A DNA stretch of 64,000 nt from Paractinoplanes lichenicola (lineage in GTDB: Bacteria > Actinomycetota > Actinomycetes > Mycobacteriales > Micromonosporaceae), in contig NZ_JAENHO010000007.1 of assembly GCF_016785085.1 (NCBI RefSeq), positions 186,001-250,000 on the forward strand, in the 5' to 3' direction. Both the position numbers and the translations under genes were made by a program. Of this stretch, positions 34,864-44,080 are shown one piece after another (the first letter of the stretch is position 1; each line of letters starts with the position of its first letter). The notes under the pieces are model-generated. The model was not told the DNA's origin. It searched no databases and saw only the letters and a program-made list of their open reading frames with translations.

Positions 34864-35639
34864 CTCTCCGCGAACTCGGCGAACGAGCGGGCCCGGCGTC
34901 CCAGCGCCCGCTCGACGCCGTCGGCCACGCTGCTGTTGCGGCCGTCCAGCACCTCGGTGAACAGGTAGGTCAGCAGCTCCACGAGCTCCGGGGGCAGACC
35001 CGCGCCGGTCAGTTCGGCCCGCCACGCCTCGACCGGCACCGCGACCGCCTTCGCGCCGAGCAGCTGCGCCGCCTGCTCGAACGTGAACAACTCGGAACCG
35101 GTCACCACGTACGTCTCGCCCTCGTGCCCGCCCTCGGCCAGCACCGTGGCCGCGACCTCGGCCACGTCCTCGACGTCCACGAACGGTTCCGGGGTGTCGA
35201 TCTTGGGCAGGGCCAGCTCACCGGCCGCGACGGCGTCGACCAGGAAGCCCTCGTCGAAGTTCTGCGCGAAGAACGAGCAGCGCACGACCGTCGTGGCCGG
35301 GTGCACCGCCCGTACGGCCTGCTCGGCCTCCAGTGCCGTCTCCTCCCCGCGCCCGGAGAGCAGCACGAACCGTTCCACCCCGTGCTCCTGGGCGACCCGG
35401 GTGAAGCCGGCCAGCTTGGCCCCCGCGCCCGGCAGGGCCAGATCCGGCGCGTACGCGAGATAAGCCGCCCGCGCCCCGCCGATCACCGGCGCCCACGTGT
35501 CCGGCGCGTCCCAGTCGAACCCGTCCGCCCGGGTCACCCCGCGCGCGTCGATCCCTCGGTCCTTCAACATGGCCAGCACTCGTCGCCCCGTCTTGCCCGT
35601 CGCGGCTGTCACCAGCACGGGCCCCTGTGCGTTTGTCAT
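34842..35639 (-). CDS. NmrA-like NAD(P)-binding protein
   Basis: A 265-residue Rossmann-fold protein of the atypical SDR/NmrA group. The dinucleotide site reads VTAATGKTGRRVL (about 10-22), then GVTRADGFDWDAPDTW. The family includes redox-sensing NmrA/HSCARG-like proteins and NAD(P)H-quinone reductases of the QOR2 type; activity here cannot be fixed. It diverges from an XRE-family regulator gene that probably controls it, an arrangement common for NmrA genes in actinomycetes. The 3' end overlaps the NB-ARC/WD40 gene by 22 bp in the convergent sense. Confidence 0.85.
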   Translation of the reverse strand: MTNAQGPVLVTAATGKTGRRVLAMLKDRGIDARGVTRADGFDWDAPDTWAPVIGGARAAYLAYAPDLALPGAGAKLAGFTRVAQEHGVERFVLLSGRGEETALEAEQAVRAVHPATTVVRCSFFAQNFDEGFLVDAVAAGELALPKIDTPEPFVDVEDVAEVAATVLAEGGHEGETYVVTGSELFTFEQAAQLLGAKAVAVPVEAWRAELTGAGLPPELVELLTYLFTEVLDGRNSSVADGVERALGRRARSFAEFAESQRQSKV

Positions 35640-35770
35640 GCCGTTCAGCCTGGACGGCGCCCGCGGGCCCAGCCAGCACTGAGTTCTGGGTATCCACGGC
35701 CCGATCTGGACAAGACTGGCCGGGCCTCGCCGCCGTACACTTCGGCCACCCGGCCGGAAGGAGCGCAGCG

Positions 35771-36622
35771 GTGGTCAGCGCGCGGGACAGAAACGTGGCG
35801 CTGGGGGAGTTCCTGCGCAGCCGGCGCGGCGCCTTCGACCCGGGGCTGCTGGCGATGCCGAGCTACGGCCGGCGCCGGGTGCCGGGCATCCGCCGCGAAG
35901 AGCTCGCCCTGCTGGCCGGGGTGAGCGTGTCCTACTACACGCGCATCGAGCAGGGCGCCGTCACCGCCTCGGCCAGTGTGCTGGAGGCGATCGCCACCGC
36001 GCTGCGGCTCGACCAGGAGGACCGCGCCCAGATGTATCGGTTGTCGCGGGCCGGGCGCGAGACCACCGAGCCCGAGCAGCTCGCCGACACCCTGCAGCTC
36101 GTGCTCCGGACCATCCAGGAGACGCCGGTCGGGGTGCTCGGCCGCTCGATGAGCCTGCTCGGCTGGAACCGGCTGGCCCACGCCGTGTTCGCCGACCACC
36201 TGCCGTTCGAGACGCCGTGGGCCGAGGACGGCTCGGCCAACTGGGCGCGACTGCTGTTCCTGGACGACAAGGTGCGTGGCCGGTTCGCCGAGTGGGCCGT
36301 ACAGGCGCGCGACATCGTCGGCCGGCTCCGCACGTCGCAGGCCCGCCACCCCGGCGACCCGCAGATCGAGGCGCTCGTCGGCGAGTTGTCCACGGCCAGC
36401 CCCGAGTTCGGCGCGTTGTGGTCGGCTCACCCCGTACGGGAACGCTCGCTGGGCCTGGTCCGGCTGGCTCACCCTCGCCTCGGTGACCTGCTGCTTCGCG
36501 ACACCGTGCTGCGGCCGGCGGAGGACGACGACCAGCTGCTGATCCTGTTCCACGCCGAGCCGGGCAGCTCCTCCGAGCGGAAGTTGTCAGAGTTGCGGCG
36601 TACCGTCGGGCTTGGTCTTTGA
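35771..36622 (+). CDS. XRE-family regulator with MmyB-like ligand-binding domain
   Basis: A 283-residue protein. The helix-turn-helix near residues 30-60 reads REELALLAGVSVSYYTRIEQG; the C-terminal half is the MmyB-like domain (SLLGWNRLAHAVFADH, then LWSAHPVRER), a PAS-like fold thought to bind small ligands or fatty acids. GTG at 35771 is chosen because GGAAGGAG lies 7 nt upstream. Such regulators are usually next to one or two SDR/AKR genes that they control; here an NmrA-like gene diverges and an aldo/keto reductase gene follows after about 13 bp. Confidence 0.92.
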   Translation: MVSARDRNVALGEFLRSRRGAFDPGLLAMPSYGRRRVPGIRREELALLAGVSVSYYTRIEQGAVTASASVLEAIATALRLDQEDRAQMYRLSRAGRETTEPEQLADTLQLVLRTIQETPVGVLGRSMSLLGWNRLAHAVFADHLPFETPWAEDGSANWARLLFLDDKVRGRFAEWAVQARDIVGRLRTSQARHPGDPQIEALVGELSTASPEFGALWSAHPVRERSLGLVRLAHPRLGDLLLRDTVLRPAEDDDQLLILFHAEPGSSSERKLSELRRTVGLGL

Positions 36623-36635
36623 GAGGAGCTCAGTG

Positions 36636-37484
36636 GTGAGCACACCGAACGCGGGCACGGCGGGAACGATCGACGTCGGCGGGGACATCACGGTCAACCG
36701 CCTCGGCTACGGAGCCATGCGGGTCACCGGGGACGGCATCTGGGGCGACCCGAAGAGCCGCGACGACGCCAAGGCGGTGCTGCGGCGCGTGGTCGAGCTG
36801 GGCGTCAACTTCATCGACACGGCCGACTCGTACGGGCCGGATGTGAGCGAGACGCTGATCGCCGAGGCGTTGTATCCGTACGGGGAAGATCTGGTGGTCG
36901 CGACCAAGGGCGGGCTGACGCGACCCGGGCCGGGCCAGTGGGTGCCGGACGGGCGGCCGGAGCATCTGCGGTCGGCGCTCGAGGGCAGCCTGCGGCGGTT
37001 GCGGCTCGACCAGATCCCGCTCTACCAGTTCCACCGGGTCGACCCGAAGGTGCCGCTGGAGGAGTCGATCGGCGCGATCGCCGAGCTCAAGAACGAGGGC
37101 AAGATCCGCCACGTCGGCGTCTCGAACTTCGACGAGAACCAGCTGCGCGCGGCCCAGCGCATCACGCCGATCGTGTCGCTGCAGAACCGCTACAACGTGG
37201 ACGACCGCAAGTCGGAATCGCTGGTCGACCTGTGCGAGCAGGAACAGATCGTCTTCCTGCCGTGGGCCCCGATCCAAAATCACGAGAGCAATACGGCCGT
37301 GCAGGAGGCCGCGACCAAGTACGGCGTGACGCCGCATCAGGTTGTGCTGGCCTGGCTGCTGGCTCGCTCGCCGCAGATCCTGCCGATCCCGGGCACCGGC
37401 TCGGCCACCCACCTGGAGGAGAACGTGGCGGCGGCCGGCCTGAAACTGACCCCGGCCGAGGTGGCGGCGATCAGCCGCTCCTGA
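36636..37484 (+). CDS. aldo/keto reductase
   Basis: A 282-residue TIM-barrel NADPH oxidoreductase. The tetrad residues can be placed: Asp and Tyr in NFIDTADSYGP, Lys in VVATKGG and His in LYQFHRVD; a C-terminal PIPGTGSATHLEENVAA loop binds the cofactor. AGGAG is followed by two GTG codons at 36633 and 36636; the second has the better 7-nt spacing. It lies 13 bp after the XRE-family regulator gene and is probably co-transcribed. The reaction is carbonyl reduction; the physiological substrate is unknown. Confidence 0.92.
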   Translation: MSTPNAGTAGTIDVGGDITVNRLGYGAMRVTGDGIWGDPKSRDDAKAVLRRVVELGVNFIDTADSYGPDVSETLIAEALYPYGEDLVVATKGGLTRPGPGQWVPDGRPEHLRSALEGSLRRLRLDQIPLYQFHRVDPKVPLEESIGAIAELKNEGKIRHVGVSNFDENQLRAAQRITPIVSLQNRYNVDDRKSESLVDLCEQEQIVFLPWAPIQNHESNTAVQEAATKYGVTPHQVVLAWLLARSPQILPIPGTGSATHLEENVAAAGLKLTPAEVAAISRS

Positions 37485-37500
37485 CGGCTGTCATCTCGCA

Positions 37501-37530
37501 GCGCGGGCTTCGGCTTTGTCGAGCCCGCGC
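37501..37530 (+). other. hairpin after the aldo/keto reductase gene
   Basis: GCGCGGGCT (37501-37509) pairs with AGCCCGCGC (37522-37530) across a 12-base loop, 17 bp after the stop codon. No T-tract follows, so it is at best a weak terminator or an mRNA 3' protective hairpin. The rest of this 273-bp gap holds two DnaA-box-like sequences and no gene. Confidence 0.4.
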
Positions 37531-37654
37531 CGCAGCATGTCCAGCGATGCGTCGCGCGGTCACCCCACAGCTCCCCAACCGCAGTACCCGCCCTCCCAGG
37601 GGGTCCCCCGCCACTCCCATTATCGCAGCTCCGAGCGATCTTCAGGTGCGCCCC

Positions 37655-37680
37655 TGTGGATAACCCGCCATTGTGGATAA
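37655..37680 (-). repeat. pair of DnaA-box-like sequences (TTATCCACA)
   Basis: TGTGGATAA occurs at 37655-37663 and 37672-37680, both reading TTATCCACA on the minus strand and spaced 17 bp apart. This matches the E. coli DnaA box exactly. There is no other origin-like feature and no replication gene nearby. Confidence 0.45.
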
Positions 37681-37757
37681 CCCGAATCGGGGTCGCCGGA
37701 TCGGTTACCTTGGCCCGCATCGCACGCCGGAGCTCAGCGGCGGCGGGGCAGGGTCGG

Positions 37758-40619
37758 TCAGCGTTGGGCGGAGGGTGATGGCGGGCGGCTGGGCAGGGTC
37801 AGCGATGGGCGCAGGGTGGTGATGAAGGCGGTGCCCAGCAGGGTCAGGGTGGCGCCGAGGGCGGTTAGCCAGAGCGGGAGGGAAGTCGGGATGTCGAGGT
37901 AGGTGACGATGCCGAGGATGCGGTGCAGGCCCCAGGGGAGCAGGGCCAGCTGGTCGTTCCAGACGGTGAGGGAGCGTTCCAGGCCCAGCGACCACAGCAA
38001 CGCGCCGAGGAAGAGCACCGGGAGGCCGGCCGCCAAGGTGACGGCGCCGAGGGCGCGGGGGCGGGACCAGTCGTAGGCGGTGCGCAGCACGGCCGCGGTG
38101 GCGACGAAGAGCCAGGCGAACAGGGCGAAGCCGATGGTGACGTAGAGGCTTCGGGCGGTGGGGGAGGTCCAGAAGGCGAACCAGTAGTAGCCGGGGCCGC
38201 GTACGGAGAGGACGGCCAGCAGGAGGGCGCAGCGGAGGAGCGCGACGCCGCCGAGGACGGTCAGGAGGGCGTACGGGGAACGTTTGACCAGGATGAAGCA
38301 AGCGAGGGCGAACAGCGCCCAGCAGCCCAGCGTGACGATCAGGTGGGCGGGGGCGGCGAACCACGTGAGGATGCCGCGGCTCAGCACGAGGACACCGGCG
38401 GGCAACAGGAGGGCGTAGCGGGGAACGGATGCGGCCCGCCAGGGCATGAGCGCGGCGCGCCAGAGGGTGCGAAGGGAAGGGATGAGAAGCGAGAGGAGGA
38501 GCAGGGCCAGCAGGGCGCGGGCGAGCCAGGCCATCAGCGGGTCGCGGTCGAAGCGTTCCGAGCCCAGGTCGGCGGCGGTGAAGTTGTAGGCCGGCAGGTC
38601 GAGACGGTCACCGTAGCGGGCCACGTGGGCATCGCGGGCGGCCGAGAACTCGGCGGCGGCGGACTGCCACCGGGCGCGGGCGGAGGACGAGCCGGTGTCG
38701 AGCCATTGGGCGCGGCGCAGGAACATCTCGCGGTAGGAGGCGAGGGTGCCGTAGAGGTCGGCCTGGAAGTCGAGGGCGTCCAGCAACTGGGTGCGCAGCG
38801 CTGGGTCATACCAGCGGGAAGCGGGGGTCGCGGAGACGAGCGCGCGTTGGGATCGGGCCAGGGTCACGGCTCGGTGGCCGTCGGCGATGGTGTGGTCGAC
38901 GGCGTCGCGGCCGATGGCGTAGATGCTGTTCAGCACGGCGGAGTCGCCGGTGACGATGTCCCACTCGAAGATCCACATCATGGGCGGGGGTTCGAGACCG
39001 AGGGCCTTGACGGAGTTGTCGGCGTAGGGGGTGAGGTACAGGCCCTTCGTGACGGCCTCGCGGGTCAGCGCGAACATGCGGCACAGCGCGGCCACGGTCG
39101 CCGGGTCGTCCGAGAACGTGCGGCGCACCCAGTCGGCCGTGATCGAGGCGGGTTCGGTGGCAGGGTTCCGGGCGAGACGACCCATCCCGTACGCGTTGAG
39201 GTCGTACAGCTGCCAGAAGCCCGTCCGCAGATACAACGTCCGGGGCCCGGCCCGCAGCGGCCCGCCGTCCTGCGTCCACAGCCACACGCCCTCGATGCGC
39301 GGGTTGCGGGCCATGAGCTCGCGGAGGGCGTACGCGTGCAGGGCGGTGAGATCGTTGGGCAGCGAGCCGAACCCCTCGAACTCGCGCCGCCCCTGAAACT
39401 CCACGATGCGGCGCTGGCCGCCCGAGAAGAGGGTCGAGTTGAGCGGCAGATGGCTGTAGAAGTCGCCGAGCGTGAACTTCGTCGAGACGATCAGATGCGG
39501 GTCGTCGAGATCCCCGAGCACTTCTCCGTACGAGTCGGGGTTCGTGTGCAGGTCGCCGACCGCGCCCACGCCGACGGTCCACGTCCGGAAGATGATGTCC
39601 CGATCCGTCTCCGCCGCGACGGCCAGGAACGCGCGCAGCATCGCCCGCACCTGGGCGGGCGTGGTCACCGCGATCCGTGAGAAGTAGTCCCAGCCGGGCG
39701 CGCGATAGGCCGACCCGCCCTCGCCCACGCGGATCATCAGGCCCGACGCGAACGGCATGCTCGCGAACAGCTCGCGCAGCCCGGCCTGATAGATCGGCCA
39801 CGGGTCGTCCCGGCGGGCCAGATAGGCGTCGAGCGGCTCCGACAACGCCAGCATGTCGGTCATGAAGTAGACCCGCATACCCATCCGTGCCGCGTACTCG
39901 AAGACCGGCCGGAACGCCGACACCATCGCCCGCGCGCGATCGAGATGCGGGTCGCCGGGGGAGTAGACGCCGTGGCCGTCGAACGTCACGTATTCGAGGA
40001 ACCCGGGGATGACCACGCCGTTGTAGCCCTGCGCAGCCGAATGGTCGATGAACTGCCGGAACTGCGCCCCGATCCGCTCGACCGCCGCCGCGTCGACCCA
40101 GGGCGCGGACGGGAGCAGCGCGCCGGTCACGATGTCGGTGTTGAGTGAATAGTCAGTGGTGTCCCACGGTTCCGGCTCCCGCCCGACCGAGCCCGCGTCG
40201 GTCAGCCGCAACCCGAGCGCGGGCGCCACGCGGCCCGACGGTAGCGCGCGCTTGGAGCGCAGGGCGTCGGCCACGTCGTAAAGCCCGGCCGCAGCTCCGG
40301 CCTCGGTCGCGGCTGTCAGGGTCAACCCATCGAGCCGGTACGACTCGTCGGAGCCGTCACCGGTGACCACGACTTTGAGCACGCCGTCCCCGCCGCCGGC
40401 TGCCGTCACCGCGCGGGCCGCGAGGTCAAGCCTTCCCGTACGCCGGTTCATCGTCACCGCTCCGACCGCGGGCTCGACCAGCGGCCGCGCCGGCGCAACG
40501 GCCGACGGCTCCGGCATTACCTGCACCGGCTCCCACGACAGGCGCAGTCCCGCATTCAACCCGTACGCCATCCCGGCGCCCAGTGCCAGCAGCACGACCA
40601 CGACCACGAGACGACGCAT
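37758..40619 (-). CDS. GH67-like glycosidase fused to a C-terminal polytopic membrane domain
   Basis: A 953-residue protein. The first ~20 residues form a signal anchor. Residues ~45-130 look like the alpha/beta domain that precedes GH67/GH20 barrels (LTLTAATEAGAAAGLYDVADAL). A TIM barrel follows (about 170-470; YNGVVIPGFLEYV, IIFRTWTVGVG, RIVEFQGRREFEGFGS), then a helical region of GH67 type. From about residue 715 there are at least seven hydrophobic segments. GH67 enzymes are alpha-glucuronidases; assignment here is by fold-level resemblance only and the catalytic residues were not confirmed. The glycosidase part should face outside. It diverges from a LacI regulator and a PotABCD-type transporter operon. 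Confidence 0.65.
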   Translation of the reverse strand: MRRLVVVVVLLALGAGMAYGLNAGLRLSWEPVQVMPEPSAVAPARPLVEPAVGAVTMNRRTGRLDLAARAVTAAGGGDGVLKVVVTGDGSDESYRLDGLTLTAATEAGAAAGLYDVADALRSKRALPSGRVAPALGLRLTDAGSVGREPEPWDTTDYSLNTDIVTGALLPSAPWVDAAAVERIGAQFRQFIDHSAAQGYNGVVIPGFLEYVTFDGHGVYSPGDPHLDRARAMVSAFRPVFEYAARMGMRVYFMTDMLALSEPLDAYLARRDDPWPIYQAGLRELFASMPFASGLMIRVGEGGSAYRAPGWDYFSRIAVTTPAQVRAMLRAFLAVAAETDRDIIFRTWTVGVGAVGDLHTNPDSYGEVLGDLDDPHLIVSTKFTLGDFYSHLPLNSTLFSGGQRRIVEFQGRREFEGFGSLPNDLTALHAYALRELMARNPRIEGVWLWTQDGGPLRAGPRTLYLRTGFWQLYDLNAYGMGRLARNPATEPASITADWVRRTFSDDPATVAALCRMFALTREAVTKGLYLTPYADNSVKALGLEPPPMMWIFEWDIVTGDSAVLNSIYAIGRDAVDHTIADGHRAVTLARSQRALVSATPASRWYDPALRTQLLDALDFQADLYGTLASYREMFLRRAQWLDTGSSSARARWQSAAAEFSAARDAHVARYGDRLDLPAYNFTAADLGSERFDRDPLMAWLARALLALLLLSLLIPSLRTLWRAALMPWRAASVPRYALLLPAGVLVLSRGILTWFAAPAHLIVTLGCWALFALACFILVKRSPYALLTVLGGVALLRCALLLAVLSVRGPGYYWFAFWTSPTARSLYVTIGFALFAWLFVATAAVLRTAYDWSRPRALGAVTLAAGLPVLFLGALLWSLGLERSLTVWNDQLALLPWGLHRILGIVTYLDIPTSLPLWLTALGATLTLLGTAFITTLRPSLTLPSRPPSPSAQR

Positions 40620-40726
40620 GCCTATTTGTAGATCATCGCTGTCGTTCTTCTGCTCGCCCGAACGGCCCTACGGCTCGGTGTCGAGCCGCTTACTGGCCAG
40701 ATGAGGCCCGGCCCGATGAGCACGGA

Positions 40727-40740
40727 TGTAAAGGTTTTCA
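40727..40740. promoter_or_regulatory. LacI-type operator candidate TGTAAAGGTTTTCA
   Basis: This 14-bp near-palindrome (TGtAAAggTTTtCA) resembles the cre-like sites used by LacI/CcpA-family repressors. It lies between the GH67-like gene and the LacI-family gene, so the regulator could act on both directions. Confidence 0.45.
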
Positions 40741-40806
40741 GCGCCATACGCAATGATCATGGTCTATGTCTTGACCGCCGATCCTCCGGAAATCAAGACT
40801 GGCCCG

Positions 40807-41832
40807 GTGGCAGTGACCATCAAGGACGTCGCGCGGGCGGCCGGTGTCTCGGTGGCCACGGTGACGCGGGCGCTGTCCATGCCCGACGTGGTGCGGGCCG
40901 CGACCCGTGAACGCGTTCTCGAGACCGCGAAGACCCTCGGCTATCAGCCCAACCGCGCCGCCCGGGGGCTGATCACCGGGCGTACGGGAAATCTGGGTCT
41001 GCTCGTTCCAGACCTGGCCAATCCGTTCTTTCCCGGCATCGTCAAGGGCGTGCAGGCCCGCGCCCACGAGGCCGATCACGCGGTCTTCCTGGCCGACACC
41101 GACGAGAACCCGGCGGCCGAGGCCGGGCTCGTGCGCAAGCTGGCCAAACAAGTCGACGGCGTCGTGCTCTGCTCACCCCGGATGCCGGAGGCCGAGCTGC
41201 GCGCGCTGGCCGCCGACATCCCGATCGTGCTCGTCTACCGTCGCATCCCCGGCACCCCGAGCGTCACGGCCGCGTTCCTCGACGGCATGCGCCAGGCGAT
41301 CAGCCACCTCACCGCCCTCGGGCACCAGCGCATCGCGTACGTGGCCGGGCCGCGCTCCTCGTGGGCCAACCGCGAAAGGGTGAAGTCGCTCCGCGCAGTA
41401 GGGCGGGACGTGGCAGGGAACGGCAGCCCGGCAGGCAGGGCCAGCGCGGAAGGAAAAGTCAGCGCGGCAGCGAAATGCGAACTCGTCGAAATGGGCAGCG
41501 TCACGCCCACGTTCGAGGGCGGGGTCGCGGCGGCCGACGGCGTGCTGGCGGCCGGCGTGACCGCCGTGATCGCGTACAACGACCTGGTCGCACTGGGCCT
41601 GCTGCACCGCTGCGCGGCCCGCGGCGTACGGGTGCCGGGCGACCTCAGCGTGCTCGGCTTCGACGACATCCCGCTCGGCGCGATGGTTCACCCCGCCCTG
41701 ACCACCGTCGCGCTCCCGAAGGGACCGGCGGGCCGGGCCGCGGTCGACCTCCTGCTGCAAGAACGGAAGGAAAAGCGAGAACTCCCCACCCAACTGATCG
41801 TCCGGGGCTCCACCGGCCCCGCGGAAGGGTAA
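40807..41832 (+). CDS. LacI-family transcriptional regulator
   Basis: About 341 residues from the GTG at 40807; a GTG at 40813 would give the usual LacI opening MTIKDVARAAGVS, and the frame is open from an ATG at 40753. The helix-turn-helix and hinge are clear (VSVATVTRALS, then NRAARGL), followed by the periplasmic-binding-protein-like effector domain (GNLGLLVPDLANPFF, VLGFDDIPLG). A Gly/Ala/Ser-rich stretch at about residues 200-225 is unusual and looks like an insertion. It probably represses the adjacent transporter operon (5 bp downstream) and perhaps the divergent GH67-like gene, with a sugar as inducer. Confidence 0.92.
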   Translation: MAVTIKDVARAAGVSVATVTRALSMPDVVRAATRERVLETAKTLGYQPNRAARGLITGRTGNLGLLVPDLANPFFPGIVKGVQARAHEADHAVFLADTDENPAAEAGLVRKLAKQVDGVVLCSPRMPEAELRALAADIPIVLVYRRIPGTPSVTAAFLDGMRQAISHLTALGHQRIAYVAGPRSSWANRERVKSLRAVGRDVAGNGSPAGRASAEGKVSAAAKCELVEMGSVTPTFEGGVAAADGVLAAGVTAVIAYNDLVALGLLHRCAARGVRVPGDLSVLGFDDIPLGAMVHPALTTVALPKGPAGRAAVDLLLQERKEKRELPTQLIVRGSTGPAEG

Positions 41833-41837
41833 CCGCC

Positions 41838-43037
41838 ATGATCAGAACCCGCTTCGCGACCGCCGCCGCCGTCCTCCTGCTCGCCGCCTGCGGCGCTCCT
41901 GACGCCCCGAACGGTGGCGGCGCCACCGACGGCCCCGTCCCCGAGAAACCCGACGACGCCGTCACGATCAACATCCTCGACGTGGCCGGCAACCTTCAGC
42001 TCACCCAGGGCATGATCGACGACTTCGTCAGCAAGAACGGTGACCAGATCAGCAAGGTCACCTACTCCAAGGCCACCGCCCCCGAGCTGGTCGGCAAGAT
42101 CAAGGCGCAGCAGAGCGCGGGCCGGGTCGACATCGACCTCGTGCTGACCGGCGTCGACGGGCTGGCCGCGGGCATCGACCAGAGCCTGTGGACGCCGCTG
42201 CTGCCCACCCACGCGGCGCGCCTGCCCGGCATGAACGACTACCAGGAGGGCGCCGCGGCCATGCAGAAGCTGGCCGGGGACTTCGGCGTCACGATCACCT
42301 ACTACCCGTCCGGGCCGCTGCTCGAATACCTGCCCGGCAAGGTGCCGACGCCGCCGAAGAGCGCGCAGGAACTGCTCGCGTACGCGAAAGCCAACCCCGG
42401 CGCCGTCCAGTACGCCCGCCCGTCCAACTCCGGACCCGGCCGTACGTTCCTGATGGGCCTGCCCTACCTGCTCGGCGACTCCGACCCCAAGGACCCGGTC
42501 AACGGCTGGGCCAAGACGTGGGCCTACCTGGCCGAACTCAACAAGTACGTCACGCTCTACCCGTCGAGCACCTCGGAGACGATGAAGAACCTGGCCAACG
42601 GCTCGGCGAAGATCATCGCCAGCACGACCGGCTGGGACATCAACCCGCGGGTGCTCGGCACGGTGCCCAAGGAGGCCAAGGTCCAGACCCTGGAGGGCTT
42701 CCACTGGGTCACCGACGCCCACTACGCCGTGATCCCGCGCGGGGTGCCCACCGGCAAGCAGGCCGCCATCCTCAACCTGCTCAAGGACATGCTCACGCCG
42801 CAGCAACAGGCCAAGGCGTACGACCAGGGGTATTTCTATCCGGGGCCCGCGCTCAAGGACGTCACCCTGAGCATGGCGCCCGAGGAGAGTCAGAAGGCGC
42901 TGGCCGAATACGGGCGGCCCGAATACGAGCAGCTCATCGCGAGCAACCCGCTCGAGGTGCCGCTCGACGCGAAGTCGCTGGTGGCCGCGTTCGACCGGTG
43001 GGACCGCGAGATCGGCGGCGCGAAGGTGAAGAAGTGA
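41838..43037 (+). CDS. ABC transporter substrate-binding lipoprotein (PotD/AfuA-like)
   Basis: A 399-residue extracellular solute-binding protein. The signal peptide ends in lipobox LLLAAC (Cys18), then a Gly/Asp/Pro-rich linker. The mature protein (VTINILDVAGNLQLTQG, SAKIIASTTGWDIN) is of the type that serves iron, thiamine, polyamine or aminoethylphosphonate importers rather than CUT1 sugar importers. The ATG is 5 bp after the LacI gene stop, with GGAAGGG upstream. It is first of four transport genes (binding protein, ATPase, two permeases). Control by a LacI regulator hints at a sugar-linked substrate, but this is inference. Confidence 0.9.
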   Translation: MIRTRFATAAAVLLLAACGAPDAPNGGGATDGPVPEKPDDAVTINILDVAGNLQLTQGMIDDFVSKNGDQISKVTYSKATAPELVGKIKAQQSAGRVDIDLVLTGVDGLAAGIDQSLWTPLLPTHAARLPGMNDYQEGAAAMQKLAGDFGVTITYYPSGPLLEYLPGKVPTPPKSAQELLAYAKANPGAVQYARPSNSGPGRTFLMGLPYLLGDSDPKDPVNGWAKTWAYLAELNKYVTLYPSSTSETMKNLANGSAKIIASTTGWDINPRVLGTVPKEAKVQTLEGFHWVTDAHYAVIPRGVPTGKQAAILNLLKDMLTPQQQAKAYDQGYFYPGPALKDVTLSMAPEESQKALAEYGRPEYEQLIASNPLEVPLDAKSLVAAFDRWDREIGGAKVKK

Positions 43038-44080
43038 GCGACTTCGCCGAGCTGCGCCTGGACGGGGTGCGGCGGCGCTTCGGCGGCCGCGACGCGCTGA
43101 CCGGGCTGAGCCTGACGATCCGGCGGGGCGAGTTCATCGCCCTGCTGGGCCCGTCCGGCTGCGGCAAGTCGACCGCGCTGAACTGCCTGGCCGGGCTGCT
43201 GCCGTTGAGCGAGGGCAGCATCTGGCAGGACGAGACCCGGCTCGACACCGTGCCGCCCGAGCGCCGTGGCTTCGGCATGGTGTTCCAGAACTACGCGCTT
43301 TTCCCCCACCTTTCCGTACGCCGGAACGTCTCGTTCGGCCTGCAGATGCGCCGGCTGCCCCGCGACGAGGTGCGCCGCCGCACCGACGAGGCGATCAAGC
43401 TCGTCCGCCTGGAGGAGCACGCGGCCAAGCTGCCCGGTCAGCTCTCCGGCGGCCAGCAGCAGCGGGTCGCCATCGCCCGCGCGATCGTGCTCGAACCGGC
43501 GCTGGTGCTGATGGACGAGCCGCTGTCCAACCTGGACGCCAAGCTGCGCCTGGAGATGCGTACGGAGATCCGCCGGCTGCATCAATCGCTCGGGCTGACC
43601 ACCGTGTATGTCACACACGACCAGGAGGAGGCGCTGTCGCTGGCCGACCGGCTCGTCGTGCTGCGCGACGGGCGGGTCGAGCAGATCGGCACGCCGCAGG
43701 AGCTGCACAACCGGCCCGCGAACCGGCACGTGGCCGACTTCATGGGCTACCGCAACCTGCTGCCGATGAAGGTGAAGGCGGTGCACGGGGCCACGGTCAC
43801 GGTCGACGGCGCGGGGCTGACCCTCGACGGCACGGCGGTCGGCGACGTCGCACCCGGGGACGACGTGGTGGCGGGCATCCGGCCCGAGGACCTGCTCGCC
43901 GGCGAGCACGGAGTGCCGGTGACGGTCGAGGTCGTCGAGTATCAGGGACGGGAGTTCGCGGTCGAAGCCCGTACGGGGGAAGGGGTTGCTCTGCACTTGC
44001 GAGCCCTCGAACGCCCGGCGGTGGGGGAGCGGATCACGGTGACGGCCGCGCCCTCCCGAGTGCTGGTGTTCGCATCATGA
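43034..44080 (+). CDS. ABC transporter ATP-binding protein (PotA-like)
   Basis: A 348-residue ATPase. Motifs: Walker A GPSGCGKST (about 38-46), Q-loop MVFQNYALFPHL, signature LSGGQQQRV, Walker B LVLMDEPLSNLD, switch THDQ. The C-terminal ~110 residues form a TOBE-type regulatory domain (GIRPEDLL) as in PotA/FbpC/CysA importer ATPases. The GTG start overlaps the binding-protein stop (GTGA), and its stop overlaps the next permease, so expression is coupled. It energises the two permeases at 44077-45776. Confidence 0.94.
   Translation: MSDFAELRLDGVRRRFGGRDALTGLSLTIRRGEFIALLGPSGCGKSTALNCLAGLLPLSEGSIWQDETRLDTVPPERRGFGMVFQNYALFPHLSVRRNVSFGLQMRRLPRDEVRRRTDEAIKLVRLEEHAAKLPGQLSGGQQQRVAIARAIVLEPALVLMDEPLSNLDAKLRLEMRTEIRRLHQSLGLTTVYVTHDQEEALSLADRLVVLRDGRVEQIGTPQELHNRPANRHVADFMGYRNLLPMKVKAVHGATVTVDGAGLTLDGTAVGDVAPGDDVVAGIRPEDLLAGEHGVPVTVEVVEYQGREFAVEARTGEGVALHLRALERPAVGERITVTAAPSRVLVFAS

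Noticed and set aside
37501-37530. Hairpin considered as an intrinsic terminator
   Set aside because: No T-tract follows and the loop is 12 nt; kept only as a hairpin.
37655-37680. DnaA boxes considered as a replication origin
   Set aside because: Only two boxes, no AT-rich unwinding region and no dnaA, dnaN or plasmid rep gene nearby.
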